A stretch of DNA of 64,000 nt, taken from positions 33,548,065-33,612,064 of the forward strand of contig NW_022098021.1 in NCBI RefSeq assembly GCF_002288925.2. The letters are read 5' to 3'. Below, one piece after another: positions 33,701 to 45,557 of this stretch. The translations under genes and the position numbers were made by a program. The stretch is from Delphinapterus leucas (taxonomy: Eukaryota > Chordata > Mammalia > Artiodactyla > Monodontidae). Below the pieces are notes generated by a model. That model did no database searches, was not told the DNA's origin, and saw nothing but the letters and a program-made list of their open reading frames with translations. The first letter of the stretch is position 1. Each line of letters begins with the position of its first letter.

Positions 33701-36005
33701 CACTGCAACAAACCTCCAAGTAGCAATCACCCAGGAAACACAGGAAAGACCTCAGATTATAGATGATTAGTCACTTCTGTCTTTCAGTTTATCCTAGATC
33801 CCACCTGTTCACTCTGGAGAGGAAAACAGCAGGGTCAGGCCTAGAATCTCTCTTAAATCCTAGTTATGTGTATACTTGCTACATCGTGCTCCCAGTAAAA
33901 TAGTTCTGTAAATAACATTTGGCTCTTACTTTAAATTTAACAATAGCTCCAAAAGACTAGCCCACCCCAAACATGTTACTTGTAAAAGAGGAATTTTATG
34001 GTCATGGTACTTGATGACAAAATGTCTATTTTTCCTTTAATCTAAACTTTAGTTTTAGGTCAAACAAAAAGAAACTCCCATTTCATTGGTGTTCTTTGGT
34101 ATCTGAGAAAGGACTATAACTGCAGAGTGGAGAGGATCAACAGTGGTAGCCCAGAAGCTGGAAACTTGGGTCTTTGGGCCAGTCTGTCCTGCAGAGATGT
34201 TTGTTGAGCACATACATTGTTGCCATTCACAGGGTTTAAGTTATTATTACTTCTTTGAATTAGTGGGTATCATTTAAAAATCAAGGAATTTGACATAAAA
34301 TTCTGGATTTCTGGCTTGTCCTGGAAAATCAGATGACTGCACTGGGCTTACTTTTCTATAAGGGAATATTTGATGGAGTTTTGTGGTAGCCACCCCTTTA
34401 GATGGGATGTGTGCATTTTGATTTGATAGTCTCCAATACATTGTGTTGTTTCCCCAACTCTGAGGTTCTCCCTGACTCATTCTTACAGTTATTTAAGTTT
34501 GTGACTCCTGTATTATTAGCTAAGAGAATTGGAATCTTTCATATCCCAATGCTTTAAACTAGTTTTATTTATGCAACGTATCATAGTATTAAAAATGTGT
34601 GATGTATATTGAGTGTACTATTTGAGAATCTTTTTGTGTACTATAGGTTGAATATAATACTCTTAGTAATAAGCTGGAAAGAAATTTCTAATTAAGTTTA
34701 TACATCATTAAAAAGCTGTACTGTTTTGTGCTTCCTATTCTTGGCAGCTTTGGTATTCCTTATTGTCAGTTTCTTTCCTGTAGGTGAGCATTTGGAGGCA
34801 AGCTTCAACACCTACCACCTCCTCAGGTGTGTTATATGAGCAATATTGAAATCATTTTGCGTATTCAAAGGCATGCCTTCTGGCCACTGTGCACAATTCT
34901 CAAGGCATGTTGAATAAATGCCTTGGGGGGCGTAAAATCCAAAGTCCAAACGTCATTGCTTCTTTACTTCTTCTTATTCACTACCTTCAAAGCATAGCCT
35001 TTGTCCAACCACAATAAAATGCCTCCAGACAATGGACAGTGACTCAATGAATCAGCGATTAGAGGAGAAAGATCTGTACCTAAAATAACAACAGTAGTAA
35101 CAGCAACAAAAACAGCCACAGCTGTAACAGCTGCAACACAATCTCAGACTCTTACCATTGGTCTCTCTCCCCCTCAATATTAACAAGTTGAGAGGGTGGG
35201 ACTGCCTTCCTGGCCTCCATAATTATATTATGTGGGAGTTTTAGGAAATTTTTCCTCTGTAAGATAGAGTTGACGTTCAAGTTGTCACAATTTTTCTTTT
35301 ACTCAAATGTCACAGTGGGGGAGTGAACATTCCTTTTGATGATATAAACTGTATCCCTGTCTTCTCTGGGCCAGATATTCACTACCTTGTTTTTGACATG
35401 TACATATATGGATCTTGTTTATTACAAGTGCAAACTTCTGCTTTGGGAATGAGTTTTAAGGATTAGTTTTGTGTTTTCACTTTAGAAATATGTGGTGATG
35501 CAAATTTAACGGCTTTGTGATGCAGCTATTGCAAGTAAGTCATGTTGGTTCATGGACATCTGCCCTTATGCGATATGATCATTAAATACATGAATGTGAT
35601 GTCAAAGACTCCTTTATCATCTTCTCTGTCATGTTGGAAATCTACCATTTGTTGTGGAAGAATTGTGACTCTAACATTTCACCAGATTGGAGCACAGATT
35701 ATGTCTCACCCTCTTTTTTTCTTAAATAGGTTTTAAAATTTTTCTTCAACTGAATGATTGCTTTCTCTTCTGGGCTCCCCTAGTACCATGCGGAATTCTT
35801 TTTCTTGCAGCTGTTCTCAAATATAAAATTCAGCACCCATCATGTAAGTTATAAACCACACACATACATAGAATGATTTTTGTATTATTCTATAGTCAGA
35901 GCTTTCTACTGAACTAAAGTAATCAAATATATCTAATAGTACTGTCTCTTGGGTCATTCTATTAGGAACAGTGGTCATCAGTCATATCTCTTTGTCCTCA
36001 CCTGT
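30796..36005. other. Repeat-poor interval, no supported gene
   Basis: Contains possible traces of old mammal-wide repeats (about 31350-31560, resembling dispersed repeats that carry an AGCTTACA-type segment; and 32420-32660, with three related segments about 90-100 bp apart) but nothing I can name with confidence. Open frames at 31587-31796, 33177-33398 and 35542-35736 are short and featureless. Confidence 0.4.
33593..33624. repeat. (TA)n(T)n simple repeat
   Basis: TA run of about 9 units followed by about 14 T; it creates the short Tyr/Ile-rich frames seen on both strands. Confidence 0.9.
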
Positions 36006-37150
36006 GTAAGCCAGCTTAGGCTGTTATACTACATCCAACATCCCAATCACAATTACAGTGGTTTACAGCAAAAAGAAAGCTTCATTGCTTACTCATGCTA
36101 CATGCTAATCGTGAGTCATTCATTGCCTATGGCTCAGTTTCACAACGCTTTTATTCTGGAAACTTAAGCCAACAAAGCAACCCTTATGTGGAGCACTGCT
36201 GGGCCTGTGGCAGAGAGAAAGAAGAGAGTTGCTAGATTGCAGTGATTCTTAAAGCTTCTCTCTTCAGAAGTGACATATTTTACTTGGACTCATTTTTTAC
36301 TGTCCAAGCAACTCACATGACCAAGCCTGACATCAACAGGGCAGGGAAGTACAATTGTTCCACAGGGAGGAGCATAACATGTTTGGAAACAATAATAAAC
36401 TCTGTCTTAGTCCACTACTTGGTAACAAAATCCAGTTATCTTCCTTCTGTACCCAAAATACATGACATATTAGAATTCTCTTCCAATGGAAATAATCTAA
36501 AAGTCCCATCCAATCAGGCTCAAAGTCCAGGTTTGTATGACAGTCTCCACATCAGGTCCAAGTGTGGTTTCTCTTGAGTTGGAGGCTTATTTCTTTAAAA
36601 AAGTCACTCCTTCATGCTCCATTTTCTCCTACATATCAATAGAAGAATAGGGACTGGATAATTATGACAAATAGAGTATTCCCATCTGAAAAAGAAAAGA
36701 ATGGGGGGTACAAAAAGTCATTGATCACAGCAATTCTGAAATCACATTGGGATAGTGTGACGGTCCCTAATGTGAAGATGAGGAAGAGTTCTCAATTAGT
36801 CCCCAGTCCATTGCCCTCCAAGACTCTTGGGACTCTTGGCTCCACCATCTTGGAGGTCCTCCTACTTCCATGTATCCTCTTTTGTCATATCTAAAGAATG
36901 AATTGGAGTGTATGCTCTGCTTGGGGTCTGAGCAGGGGTTTCAACCTGTTTCCTGCTCATTGAAATCAAAGGGACAATTTCAATTCTCAAATAGTCACAG
37001 CCTCTCTTAGTCTAAATTCATGATTCTTTTGCTATTACAACTATCTTAAGACCTGAGTCTGCTTTTATTAATTTGATTGATAAAATCAATATTGATCAAT
37101 ATCCACAATTCCTTTTGAGACATGCCCGGTCTTTCTTGACTTAGTTATGG
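36006..37150 (-). mobile_element. MaLR-like LTR with adjoining internal-like sequence (family uncertain)
   Basis: About 36006-36405 resembles a mammalian ERVL-MaLR-type LTR in antisense (GTGGTTTACAGCAAAAAGAA, TGGAGCACTGCTGG, CTTAAAGCTTCT, CACATGACCAAGCCTGACAT and AGGGCAGGGAAGTACAATTG occur in the remembered order). It is followed by about 750 bp resembling the untranslated 3' internal part of such elements, a pattern seen again at 61571-62420. I see no coding sequence. The family name is not secure. Confidence 0.5.
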
Positions 37151-37154
37151 CTAC

Positions 37155-37646
37155 AGTATTAGTTTTCTGTCGCTACTATAATGAACTACTGCAAATTTAG
37201 GGTTAAAAGATATCCTTATCAGTAGTTAACAATAGTCTTAATACAAATTTATTGTTATATAGTTCTAGAGGTCAGAAGTCCAAAATGGGTCTCATGGACT
37301 AAATCAAGGTGTTGGCAGGGCTGTGTTCCTTTTAGAGGTTCTAGGGGAAAATCTGTTCCCCTGTATGTTCCAGCTTCTAGAGGCTTCTTCCTCTCTCACA
37401 CTGTTGACTCATGGCCCCCTTCCATTTTCAAAGCCAGCATCCTCATCACATTTCCTTCTCTGACTCATTTCCTCTCTCCTTTTTTTACTTATAAGGACCT
37501 TTGTGATCACATTGGCTCATTCAGATAATACAGAATAATCTCCCCATTTAGAAGTCTTAATCATATTGCCATGTAAGGTAGTATATAGTCAGTGGGGATC
37601 AGGAGGGACATGGACACCTTTGGGGAGACATTATTCTGCCTATAAC
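37155..37646 (-). mobile_element. MLT1-like solo LTR (ERVL-MaLR)
   Basis: In minus orientation it starts TGTTATAGGCAGAATAATG at 37646, followed by CCCCAAAGG, the TTACATGGCAA segment, GGAGATTATTCTG, GCTGGCTTTGAAAATGGA, CCTCTAGAAGCTGGAA, GACTTCTGACCTCTAGAACT and an AATAAATTTGT polyadenylation region, ending near 37155. This is the layout of MLT1A0/B-type LTRs. A short extra segment of about 35 bp interrupts it near 37210-37245. Confidence 0.85.
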
Positions 37647-38539
37647 ACGTATCTTGTATTTGTCAAATGTTCACAGGAGAGCCATACCATTAACCTCTTT
37701 TCCTTGAACAATTTTGTAAAACTGAAAAAATCTGTTGGTTGCCATCTTAATTAATACATAGTTTTTTTGAAAAAGGCTCTTTAATTTGGTCTTTGAGATG
37801 AAGCTGAATTTTAATCAGCCTGTTTTCAGGTTTATTATTTACCAGTAAGGACTAAAGACAAGTTGTATCTTGTACTTCAGTAAGGCCTAGAATTTCTAGA
37901 CTCTCTTCTGGGTCCCCCCGTACCCACCCAGTTCTCTTGCAAATTAGCTAGTTCTTTTCTGTGTTCATCTTTTACTTATAGTACCTTGCCAAAAAGCAGC
38001 CAACAGCAGCCAGTTCATGCTAGCAATATACTTTTTCAGACTTTTGAATTTGAAGTCACAAGATGGTCAGGTATATTATCTGCCCTTCAACTTATTACAG
38101 GAGTCAGTTTTACCAAATATTTGCTATTGCATAATATAGATTGTTGCCTTTCTCCAAAAAAATTTCCTTGCTGATAGCCGCAGGTCTGGTCCACATATTT
38201 TAGGGTTCTGTTCTGGCTGCACTTTACTACCTGTAATAATTTTTCTGTTTAGCTAGCTTAGACTAAAATATATTATACTAATTATACTAACAAAGAATTT
38301 GAAAATCTCATTGGCTTTAACAAAGATTTCTTTTCTCATTTATGGTACCTGTATATCATGTTTTTTTGACTGTACCTTATATCTATATTTTTTTCACTAA
38401 GGATGCTTGTTGATGAAAATGCTGGGATTGTGTCAGAAAGAACCATGAAAAAGCCCTTCACACTTCTGCTAAGAGATAACTTGTGTCAATTCTGATGACA
38501 TTTTATTGGCCAAAGAAAGCCACATGGCTAATCCTTATG
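37647..38539. other. No supported gene or named repeat
   Basis: AT-rich DNA; a C-rich patch (37915-37930) is the only compositional break. Open frame 37986-38174 is featureless. Confidence 0.45.
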
Positions 38540-38715
38540 TTAAACAATGACAGATCTGAATCATAGTCCTTTCCCTTACTAACTCTATGACTCCGGGCAA
38601 TTTTTCTATTTTTTTTTTTATATTCTGGTTCCTTATATTTAAAATGGAGTTAAGAATGTCTGCCTTGAAATTGAGTTAACATGACATTATATATTGTTTA
38701 ATTACTAGCCAAGTA
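38540..38715 (+). mobile_element. MIR SINE
   Basis: Diverged plus-strand MIR: ACAGATCTGAATCATAGTCC, then TTACTAACTCTATGAC, a GGGCAA segment and an AAAATGGAGTTAAGAATG-like 3' part in the expected order. A T-run has expanded after the core. Confidence 0.65.
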
Positions 38716-40904
38716 TAAGACTTTGAAATGCATGGCCCAATAAATTGAGCAACATGAAGGATTTTACTCAGAGTAGACTTTTCCAATTTTTAATGGCGAA
38801 GAAGTATTTAAATTGATTAAAAGGAGGAAAGGAGGCATTCAGATGATGAAAAAGCAATTGGAATGACATGGGATGTAGGGATAAATAAATTCTGCATAGA
38901 ACAGCCTTTTAATAATCATTTTTTAAAGGACTAGACAAGAAGTGGGAAGGGACAGAGGAATGAGTTTGATTAGATGGACATAGTATGTGATGAGTGTTTA
39001 ATATCCTATTTACATTGTCCTGAGAGTAGATATGATAACTTTAAGGCAGTCAGATTAATTATTACCTAACTGGGCCTATTCCCCATGCCTCAGTTTCCCT
39101 TTTTGAGGGTAATGGTATGAGGACCAGATGTCTTCCTACACATACTGGGATCTGTGTGCTAGGTGAGGAAGCCTAAAATTAAGAATTTGGGGGCTTATAG
39201 GGGAATAATTCCCCCACCCACTCCCTGGAAGATAGAGAGAAACCACTGTTCCTTAAGAAGGATTCTGAGTTTTTATCCTTTGGAATGTAAATATATGTCT
39301 TAGTGGGAAGAAAAGACTATTACCTCTGACATTTCACCCAAGGTTTGTTTATGGTTTTATTCTCTCCTGAAACTCCTGGAAGTTAAATCTCTCTGTAATT
39401 CTCATGATCCATTCAGTTATAATTTAGCTTTGTCTTTTAGCCCAGGTACATTTCAGTAAAATTTGCTCAGAAAGCACTAAAAGTACTAACTGTGCAGAAA
39501 TATTGAAACATTCTCTTCAGAGCCCCATGATGCAGTGCAAGATGGTGCTGAGGCTGAAAGGTAGTGGAAGGAGTATTTGACATGGCAATAACAACAAAAC
39601 ACAGATTCTTATATAAAAGAAATTTCATGGTTAAATTAAGTTTGAGTTACATTGTTTTAGAATTTGTGGAAGAAAGGATACTGGAGACAGAGATAAGTTT
39701 TGAAGCTGTGTTAGGATCTATGTTTGAGACATTAGACCTGAATAACACAAAGGACATAGAAAAAAGAGAGCAAGGAGCCAAAGACATTCCCTTTACTGTT
39801 AGAGGGAAATGGTGAGTATGTGGATGGGCACAGTTGGAAAGATTTCAGTGATGGTCAAGTCAGTGGAGTGGCTGCAGGTAGAAGGAACAGGTTTTAAATA
39901 TGTTAAAAAGTACTTTTTTTTTTCTATGATGTGGATTGTTTGGAGAAGGACAGAAAGAGGGGAGTGAGGAAGTGAAATTGTCATGCTCCTAAAGGGTTTG
40001 AAATTGGGATAGTGCATGTCTAGGTCAGATGTGGGTCCAGGACATGGAGAATGGGGATGAGGAAAACAGTGGCTTAGAAAGGCAGGTTTGACTCACAGGA
40101 ACGTGGGATGAAGACATGAGAAGATAAGGAAGAATGTCATATACAACATTTGAATGATCATAGAGAATCAAGGGCCAGGAGTGTAAAGGTAAATGCTAGG
40201 GGATTGGCAGACATGTAAAAGGGAAAAAAATACAATGACACGTGAGCATTTACAAAGTGGCTAGGTGAAGAAATGTTGACGGGAAAGCTAGGGTAAAAAC
40301 AACTGAGTTTTGGGACTTAAAGCTACATAGGAAAACACAAACAGAATATTAAGATTTTGTAATCTTTCTCTTTTTGAGATAACATTTTTATCTTATTACT
40401 AAAGTAATACATGTTAATAGAAGGAAACATGTTAATGGGAGAAATTTAAAGAAGAAAAAAATATTTGTAATCCCACTTCCTAGAGATTACAACCATTAAT
40501 ATTTCCATATTTTATCTGACCCATATGTGTTTTCAAAATGGCATATTTCACCTACATACTGGTAAGCTCCTCCTCCACCTGTCATTCAGTAACAAACAGT
40601 ATATTTACTCTTGCTGTTAGATGTTTTTCTATAGCATCATTTTGCACAATAATTTTTGCCTTTCCTAACAGAATTTTTGCAGATAGTCCATCTTCTCCTG
40701 AGGTGAATAGAGTGGAAAAAATAAGAGAAGCACATAATTCACATCCTTGCAGTTCCAGGTCCAGGTCATTACATCCCAAGCCTAGTAGTGTAAGTAGATG
40801 TTTGGCTCATCACTCATGTCTGTTACAATGTTTCCCCAGAAAGATCAGGACAATACCAGACGATACCAGAATTCTTCCCTTTTGGGGGATGGGTAATATT
40901 TACA
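38716..40904. other. No supported gene; one probable old repeat
   Basis: About 40370-40530 (AGTAATACATGTTAATAGAA ... TAATCCCACTTCC) resembles a dispersed mammalian repeat, perhaps an L1M 3' end, not assigned. The 125-codon frame at 40538-40915 is Ser/Arg/Phe-rich without a recognisable domain, and a frame overlaps it on the other strand; I do not call it. Confidence 0.4.
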
Positions 40905-41095
40905 AATGTATATAGGCATTATCTATTCTATTTTCATACCAGCCCAGTAAGGTAGATATTATTATTATCATTTAAATTTTGCAGATGAGAAACTTTAAAG
41001 CTCAGAGGGGCTGAATAGCTTTTCTAAAGATGTGCAATGCAAAGGTAGTGGAGCCCAAAATAAAATCCATGTTTTCTTTCTCAAAATTGCATTCT
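40905..41095 (-). mobile_element. MIR SINE
   Basis: Antisense MIR: CAGCCCAGTAAGGTAGATAT, ATTATTATCATTTAAATTTT, GCAGATGAGAAACTTTAAAG, CTCAGAGGGGCTGAATAGC in the expected order. Confidence 0.8.
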
Positions 41096-41499
41096 TGTCC
41101 TTTTACTCCCTAAAGGAATACAGATAAAGGATTATTACTAAAATAGTCTGAGTCTCGTCTATAAAATTGGAAGGATTGCAAATGTCAAGGACCTAGTAAC
41201 TCACATATTAACAGAGTAATTAAAGCAGCTGGTAGAAATGGATGGAAAGCAACCATTGCAGGAGTCAAATTTGGAGGTTAAGTTCCTATTTGGCATATTT
41301 GCTAAATAATTGCATGATATTCTCACCATTTTGCCCTCAGATATGTTTTCTGCCACTGATAATGGGTGTTTAGGTGGTGTACGAGGGGGTTGGAAGTGTA
41401 CATAACTATTGTAAGGGTAGAAATTACATTACATATTCTTTCTGAACTAGATAGCTTTAGACCACATACTAATACTGCAGCAATAAAAATGTGCTTTAT

Positions 41500-41765
41500 G
41501 TTAGTATAATAGCACATATTTATGGAACACTACTTTGAGCCAGGTACGTTCTTAGCTTTAATAAGTTTAACTCACTTTATCCTCACAGCAGTGCTTTGAG
41601 GTGGGCGCTATTATTATTTTTCCTCTTTTACAGTGATAAAAGTAAGACACAGAGAAGTTAAGTTTGCCCCAAATTACACAACAACTATGCACTAGGGGCA
41701 AGGATTGAGCACAGGAAATCTGATTCCAAGGCTTAAACCCTTAACCTCTATGCCCTATTGCCTCT
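41500..41765 (-). mobile_element. MIR SINE (nearly full length)
   Basis: Antisense MIR covering most of the element: ATTTATGGAACACTACTTTG, GAGCCAGGTACGTTCTTAGC, CTTTATCCTCACAGCAGTG, TTTACAGTGATAAAAGTAAG, CACAGAGAAGTTAAGTTTGC, and the tRNA-derived end CCCTTAACCTCTATGCCCTA. Confidence 0.88.
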
Positions 41766-42224
41766 CTGGACACACATGATCTTAGCTATTTACCTCTATG
41801 CAACTTACATTAATTTTCCCATTGTAACAGATTACTTAACCAATGTAGTTCCCATTTATAGTCAACTATAATTTCAGTACTGTTTAGTCTATTCTTCTAC
41901 TTGCCTGGAAGATAAATTCATTTTAGAGTATGTCATAGAGAAATGTAGATATAAGAAGTATGTCAGGAACTTACCAAGAAACAGTTTTGAAGTCAATCAT
42001 GTAATATGTGTGTTCAAAATGCAATACATGTATTTGAGTAGTTTCCAGTCTTATTCTTCACTACTAGCCTCCAGAGTCTCTATGCTGTCACTCTTCTCAC
42101 TAAGGTGATACTATCTTTCAGATGCTCAAACGTTTCAACTTTGTTTTTAACTAAGTCATTGAAATGCATGTTTGAGTATGCACATAGAGCACATCTCTGA
42201 TAGCTTTGGGGGCAGGTTAGTTAA

Positions 42225-42415
42225 GCTGGGCAGTCTAGCAGAGCAGGAAGATCTTAGGCTTAGGAATCAGTTTTCATCCCAGGTAGAACATTTACTACAA
42301 TTCAGTGTTTGGCAGTTAATTAATCTCATTGCATTGCCCTTTGCCCATCTGTAAAATGAAGGTATTTCTGACTTCCTCATAGAGTGTTTGTGACAACAGT
42401 AACAATATTATTATT
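42225..42415 (+). mobile_element. MIR SINE
   Basis: Plus MIR: TTAGGCTTAGGAATCAGTTT, CATTTACTACAATTCAG, GTTAATTAATCTCATTGC, CCCATCTGTAAAATGAAGG and CTTCCTCATAGAGTGTTTGT in order. Confidence 0.75.
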
Positions 42416-42619
42416 AGGACAGATTTTTCAAGTGGTCAGGCTGCTTTGATTGCCAGTGCATCTATTTATGGATAGATAGTCAAATGATATAGTATTTGAG
42501 GCTTTGTGTTATAATAAAACAAACCAACTGGTAAAAGAACTTGATTTCAGAAGAACATTGAAAAAAACTTTTGAAGTTCCTCCTAATCTTTCTATGCATA
42601 GTTTAGATTCTTGATCAGT

Positions 42620-42835
42620 GGTCCCATACATGATCTGTCCCTTCTCTTATTATAGAACATATCACTCTGCAATATATTTAATTTCTTCACATATAGGTCT
42701 ACTAAATATGTCTGTGAACTCTTGGAGAGAAAGGACCAACACCCATCAGTCTTCATAGCTCCGGCATCTGCCACACTGTTTGCCACAGAGTAGATGTTTA
42801 TTAAATGATTGTGTAATAAATAAATGAACAAACTA
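42620..42835 (+). mobile_element. L2 LINE 3' end
   Basis: Plus-strand L2 tail: GAACTCTTGGAGAGAAAGGA, then CGGCATCTGCCACACTG, ACAGAGTAGATGTTTATTAA and a TAAATAAATGAA tail. Confidence 0.7.
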
Positions 42836-44199
42836 ATTTTAAGTACTCAATGTAGGTATCAGCTAAAACACTGCATTATATTAGATAACTTGATTTCAGC
42901 TCAGTGATAATAGATTTTATTAATCATACGTAACTGAAGTAAAAAATGTTTTGGCTATTCTCACTTTCCTGAATACTTCATGAAAGTCAGGTTCTTTTAG
43001 GACATTCATGCCAAAATAACATAGTTACATCATTTTAGTAATAAATGAATGTATTTTCTATGGTGTCATATTGACAGAGTGATTCAACTGACAAAAACAA
43101 TGTATAATGCTCTAATGTATTAAGCTAAAGAAAAGTTTCTTACAAAAAGAACATTGTTCCGTTATTTAAGTTGGCATTACAATTTTCTCAAAAGTTGAAT
43201 CAGTGATAATCCCATTTGTAGTATAGATAATTGATGACTAAAATACTTGTTAATTGAATTATAACCTGAGAGGCAAAAATTGTATACTTTATCTTGTATA
43301 AATGAGACGATAGTGGAAGAAAATAGTATTTCTATGATTTCATTCTGACTTGTGTATGATAACACTGGAGTGTGTAATGGCTCATGTATATTTTTATTAC
43401 CCTAAAATAGGGGGTTATGGAGGAAATAGGATTTTATATCATTATCCTTTACAAAAGCCAGCTCTCAATTAATGAGATGGGATCCATTATTTTTTCCGCT
43501 GCTTTTCTCCTGTGGACCATTACCTTTGCTCTACATGAACTGAGGAGAACATTCAGGGATTTGTGGCAACTTACTGAAATTTTTATAACCTGAATTGACT
43601 TTTCAAGTTCAGGCAGCAACACCCAGGATATTAAACTGACACTTCAGAATTTCCCAGGGCTGCTAGCACACATCTACTATTCATTTTTACATAGTTTATA
43701 GAGAGGCTATTTTCTAAGTCACAAGGATCTGCAGAAAGTAGTTGCTGACAGGATTTCTGAACAGAAGAGTAAAGGTGTGACACATGCCACGAGATTGTCC
43801 CAGATCCTTGATGATATTGGCTATCAGGCTATTGGAAGATTCTTCAACATTACTGTCAGGGTCGTTTTCAAGCTGTCTTCAGTGATGCTGAACAGTTCAA
43901 ATAGGGAGGGAAAGGATGACCAAATAAGTAGCTGGAGTGGAGGTGGTATTGTTTTAGGAATGATCTAGAAGAAATTGCTTGGAATGAAGCAGAGCAGTGA
44001 GTACAGGAATGTGTTGTGGTCCAAATGTCTTTTTCCATGAGGGATATACAGTGGGATACACACTTTTACATTGGTAAGATTTTGAAAATAAGGTTTCTCA
44101 GACTAGATGTCCAAAGACTTTTAAAGCTATAATGAAAACTATGCAGTTGAAAGGAAAAACAGTAGAAAATATTATTACTATTACCAGACTCATGAATAG
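42836..44199. other. No supported gene or named repeat
   Basis: AT-rich DNA. Open frames 43177-43365 (minus) and 43777-43968 (plus) are short with no recognisable domain. Confidence 0.45.
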
Positions 44200-44415
44200 G
44201 GAAGCTGTATGGAACAGTAGTTAAAAGTTTGAGATTTGTTTTTTACTAGTTGTATGACCTTGGGTATATTACTTAATCTCAGTGGATTTCAGTCTTCTCA
44301 TTTATAAAATGATAATGAGACTAGTACCTACTTCAGATATTAGTTTTGAGGATTAAATAAAATGGTTTACTGAGAATTTCCTAAAAAAACATGAAACACT
44401 TAAGAAATTATAGTT
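44200..44415 (+). mobile_element. MIR SINE
   Basis: Plus MIR: GTATGGAACAGTAGTTAAAA, TTTACTAGTTGTATGACCTT, GGGTATATTACTTAATCTCA, TTCTCATTTATAAAATGATA, TTTTGAGGATTAAATAAAAT in order. Confidence 0.85.
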
Positions 44416-44703
44416 ACTATTTTATAATTAATATAATATTATGATTCTGTTGGAAAACAAAAGAGCTGTCTGTAGAGTTGTTTTCAGTTTTTAGAAAGGT
44501 CCAAAGGAGAAAATGCAAAGATCAGTGAGTTTATACTGTTGTCCAAAGAACAGAAAAAACAGCTCACATTATATATGAGGAATATATTAAGTAATCCAAA
44601 TTTATTTTGCTAACTGTGGACTTATTAATATTAACAGAGCTTTTAGAGTGGTATTTTGCTTGGAACTAAGAAAACCCAACGGTTCATTTTGTTTCCTTGT
44701 GTT

Positions 44704-44716
44704 CTTAATGATTCTT
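44704..44716. repeat. Target-site duplication of the CHR SINE, left copy
   Basis: CTTAATGATTCTT, identical to 45061-45073. Confidence 0.92.
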
Positions 44717-45060
44717 TTATATTTTAAAAATAAATTTGTTATTTATTTATTTATTCTTGGCTGCATTTGGGTCTTCGTTGCTATGCACGGGGCTTTCTCT
44801 ACTTGTGGCGAGTGGGGGCTACTCTTTGGTGCGGTGTGCGGGCTTCTCATTGCGGTGGCTTCTCTTGTTGCGGAGCACGGGCTCTACGAGCACGGGCTTC
44901 AGTAATTGTGGCTCGCAGGCTCTAGAGTGCAGGCTTAGTAGTTGTGGCACACGGACTTAGTTGCTCTGCGACATGTGGGATCCTCCCGGGGCAGGGATAG
45001 AGCCTGTGTCCCCTGCATTGGCAGGCGGATTCTTAGCCACTGCACCACCAGGCAAGTCCC
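44717..45060 (-). mobile_element. CHR-1-like cetacean tRNA-derived SINE
   Basis: In minus orientation it starts GGGACTTGCCTGGTGGTGCA at 45060, continues through the tRNA-like promoter region (GTGGCTAAGAATCCGCCTGC), the CHR body with TGGGATCCTC-type and GAGCCACAATTACTG segments, and ends in an A-rich tail (T-rich at 44717-44756). A perfect 13-bp target duplication flanks it. The body is longer than in the two CHR-2-like copies at 51257 and 55058 and more diverged. The frames at 44648-45124 are translations of this SINE. Confidence 0.92.
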
Positions 45061-45073
45061 CTTAATGATTCTT
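45061..45073. repeat. Target-site duplication of the CHR SINE, right copy
   Basis: Identical to 44704-44716. Confidence 0.92.
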
Positions 45074-45557
45074 AATAACTGCATTATCTTAAATGTGCCA
45101 GCAGCTTTATTATTTTATTTTTAATTTTTATTTTATATGTGAGCACAATTGATTAAGAGTGTTGTGTTAGTTTCAAGTGTACAGCAAAGTCATTCAGTTA
45201 TACATATACAGGTATCTATTCTTTTTCAAATTCTTTTCCCATTTAGGTTATTATAGAATATTGATCAGTGTTCCCTCTGCTACAGAGTAGGTCCTTGTTT
45301 GTTATCTATGTTAAATACAGCAGTGTGTACATGTCAATCTCAAACTCCCAATCTATCCCTCTCCTCCACTCTTCCCCTCTGATAACCATGAGTTCTTCTC
45401 TAAGTCTGTGAGTCTGTTTTGTAAATTAGTTCATTTGTATCATATTTTTTTAGATTCCACATATAAGCAATATCATATGATATTTGTCTTTCTCTGTCTT
45501 ACTTCACTCGGTGTGTTAATTTCCAGGTCCATCCATGTTGCTGAAAATGGCATTACT

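Noticed and set aside
40538..40915. 125-codon plus-strand open frame
   Set aside because: Ser/Arg/Phe-rich with no recognisable domain, overlapped by a minus-strand frame at 40582-40779, and beside an old repeat. Not supported as a gene.
44648..45124. Three overlapping Leu/Gly/Ser-rich frames considered as coding
   Set aside because: All are read through the CHR-1-like SINE.
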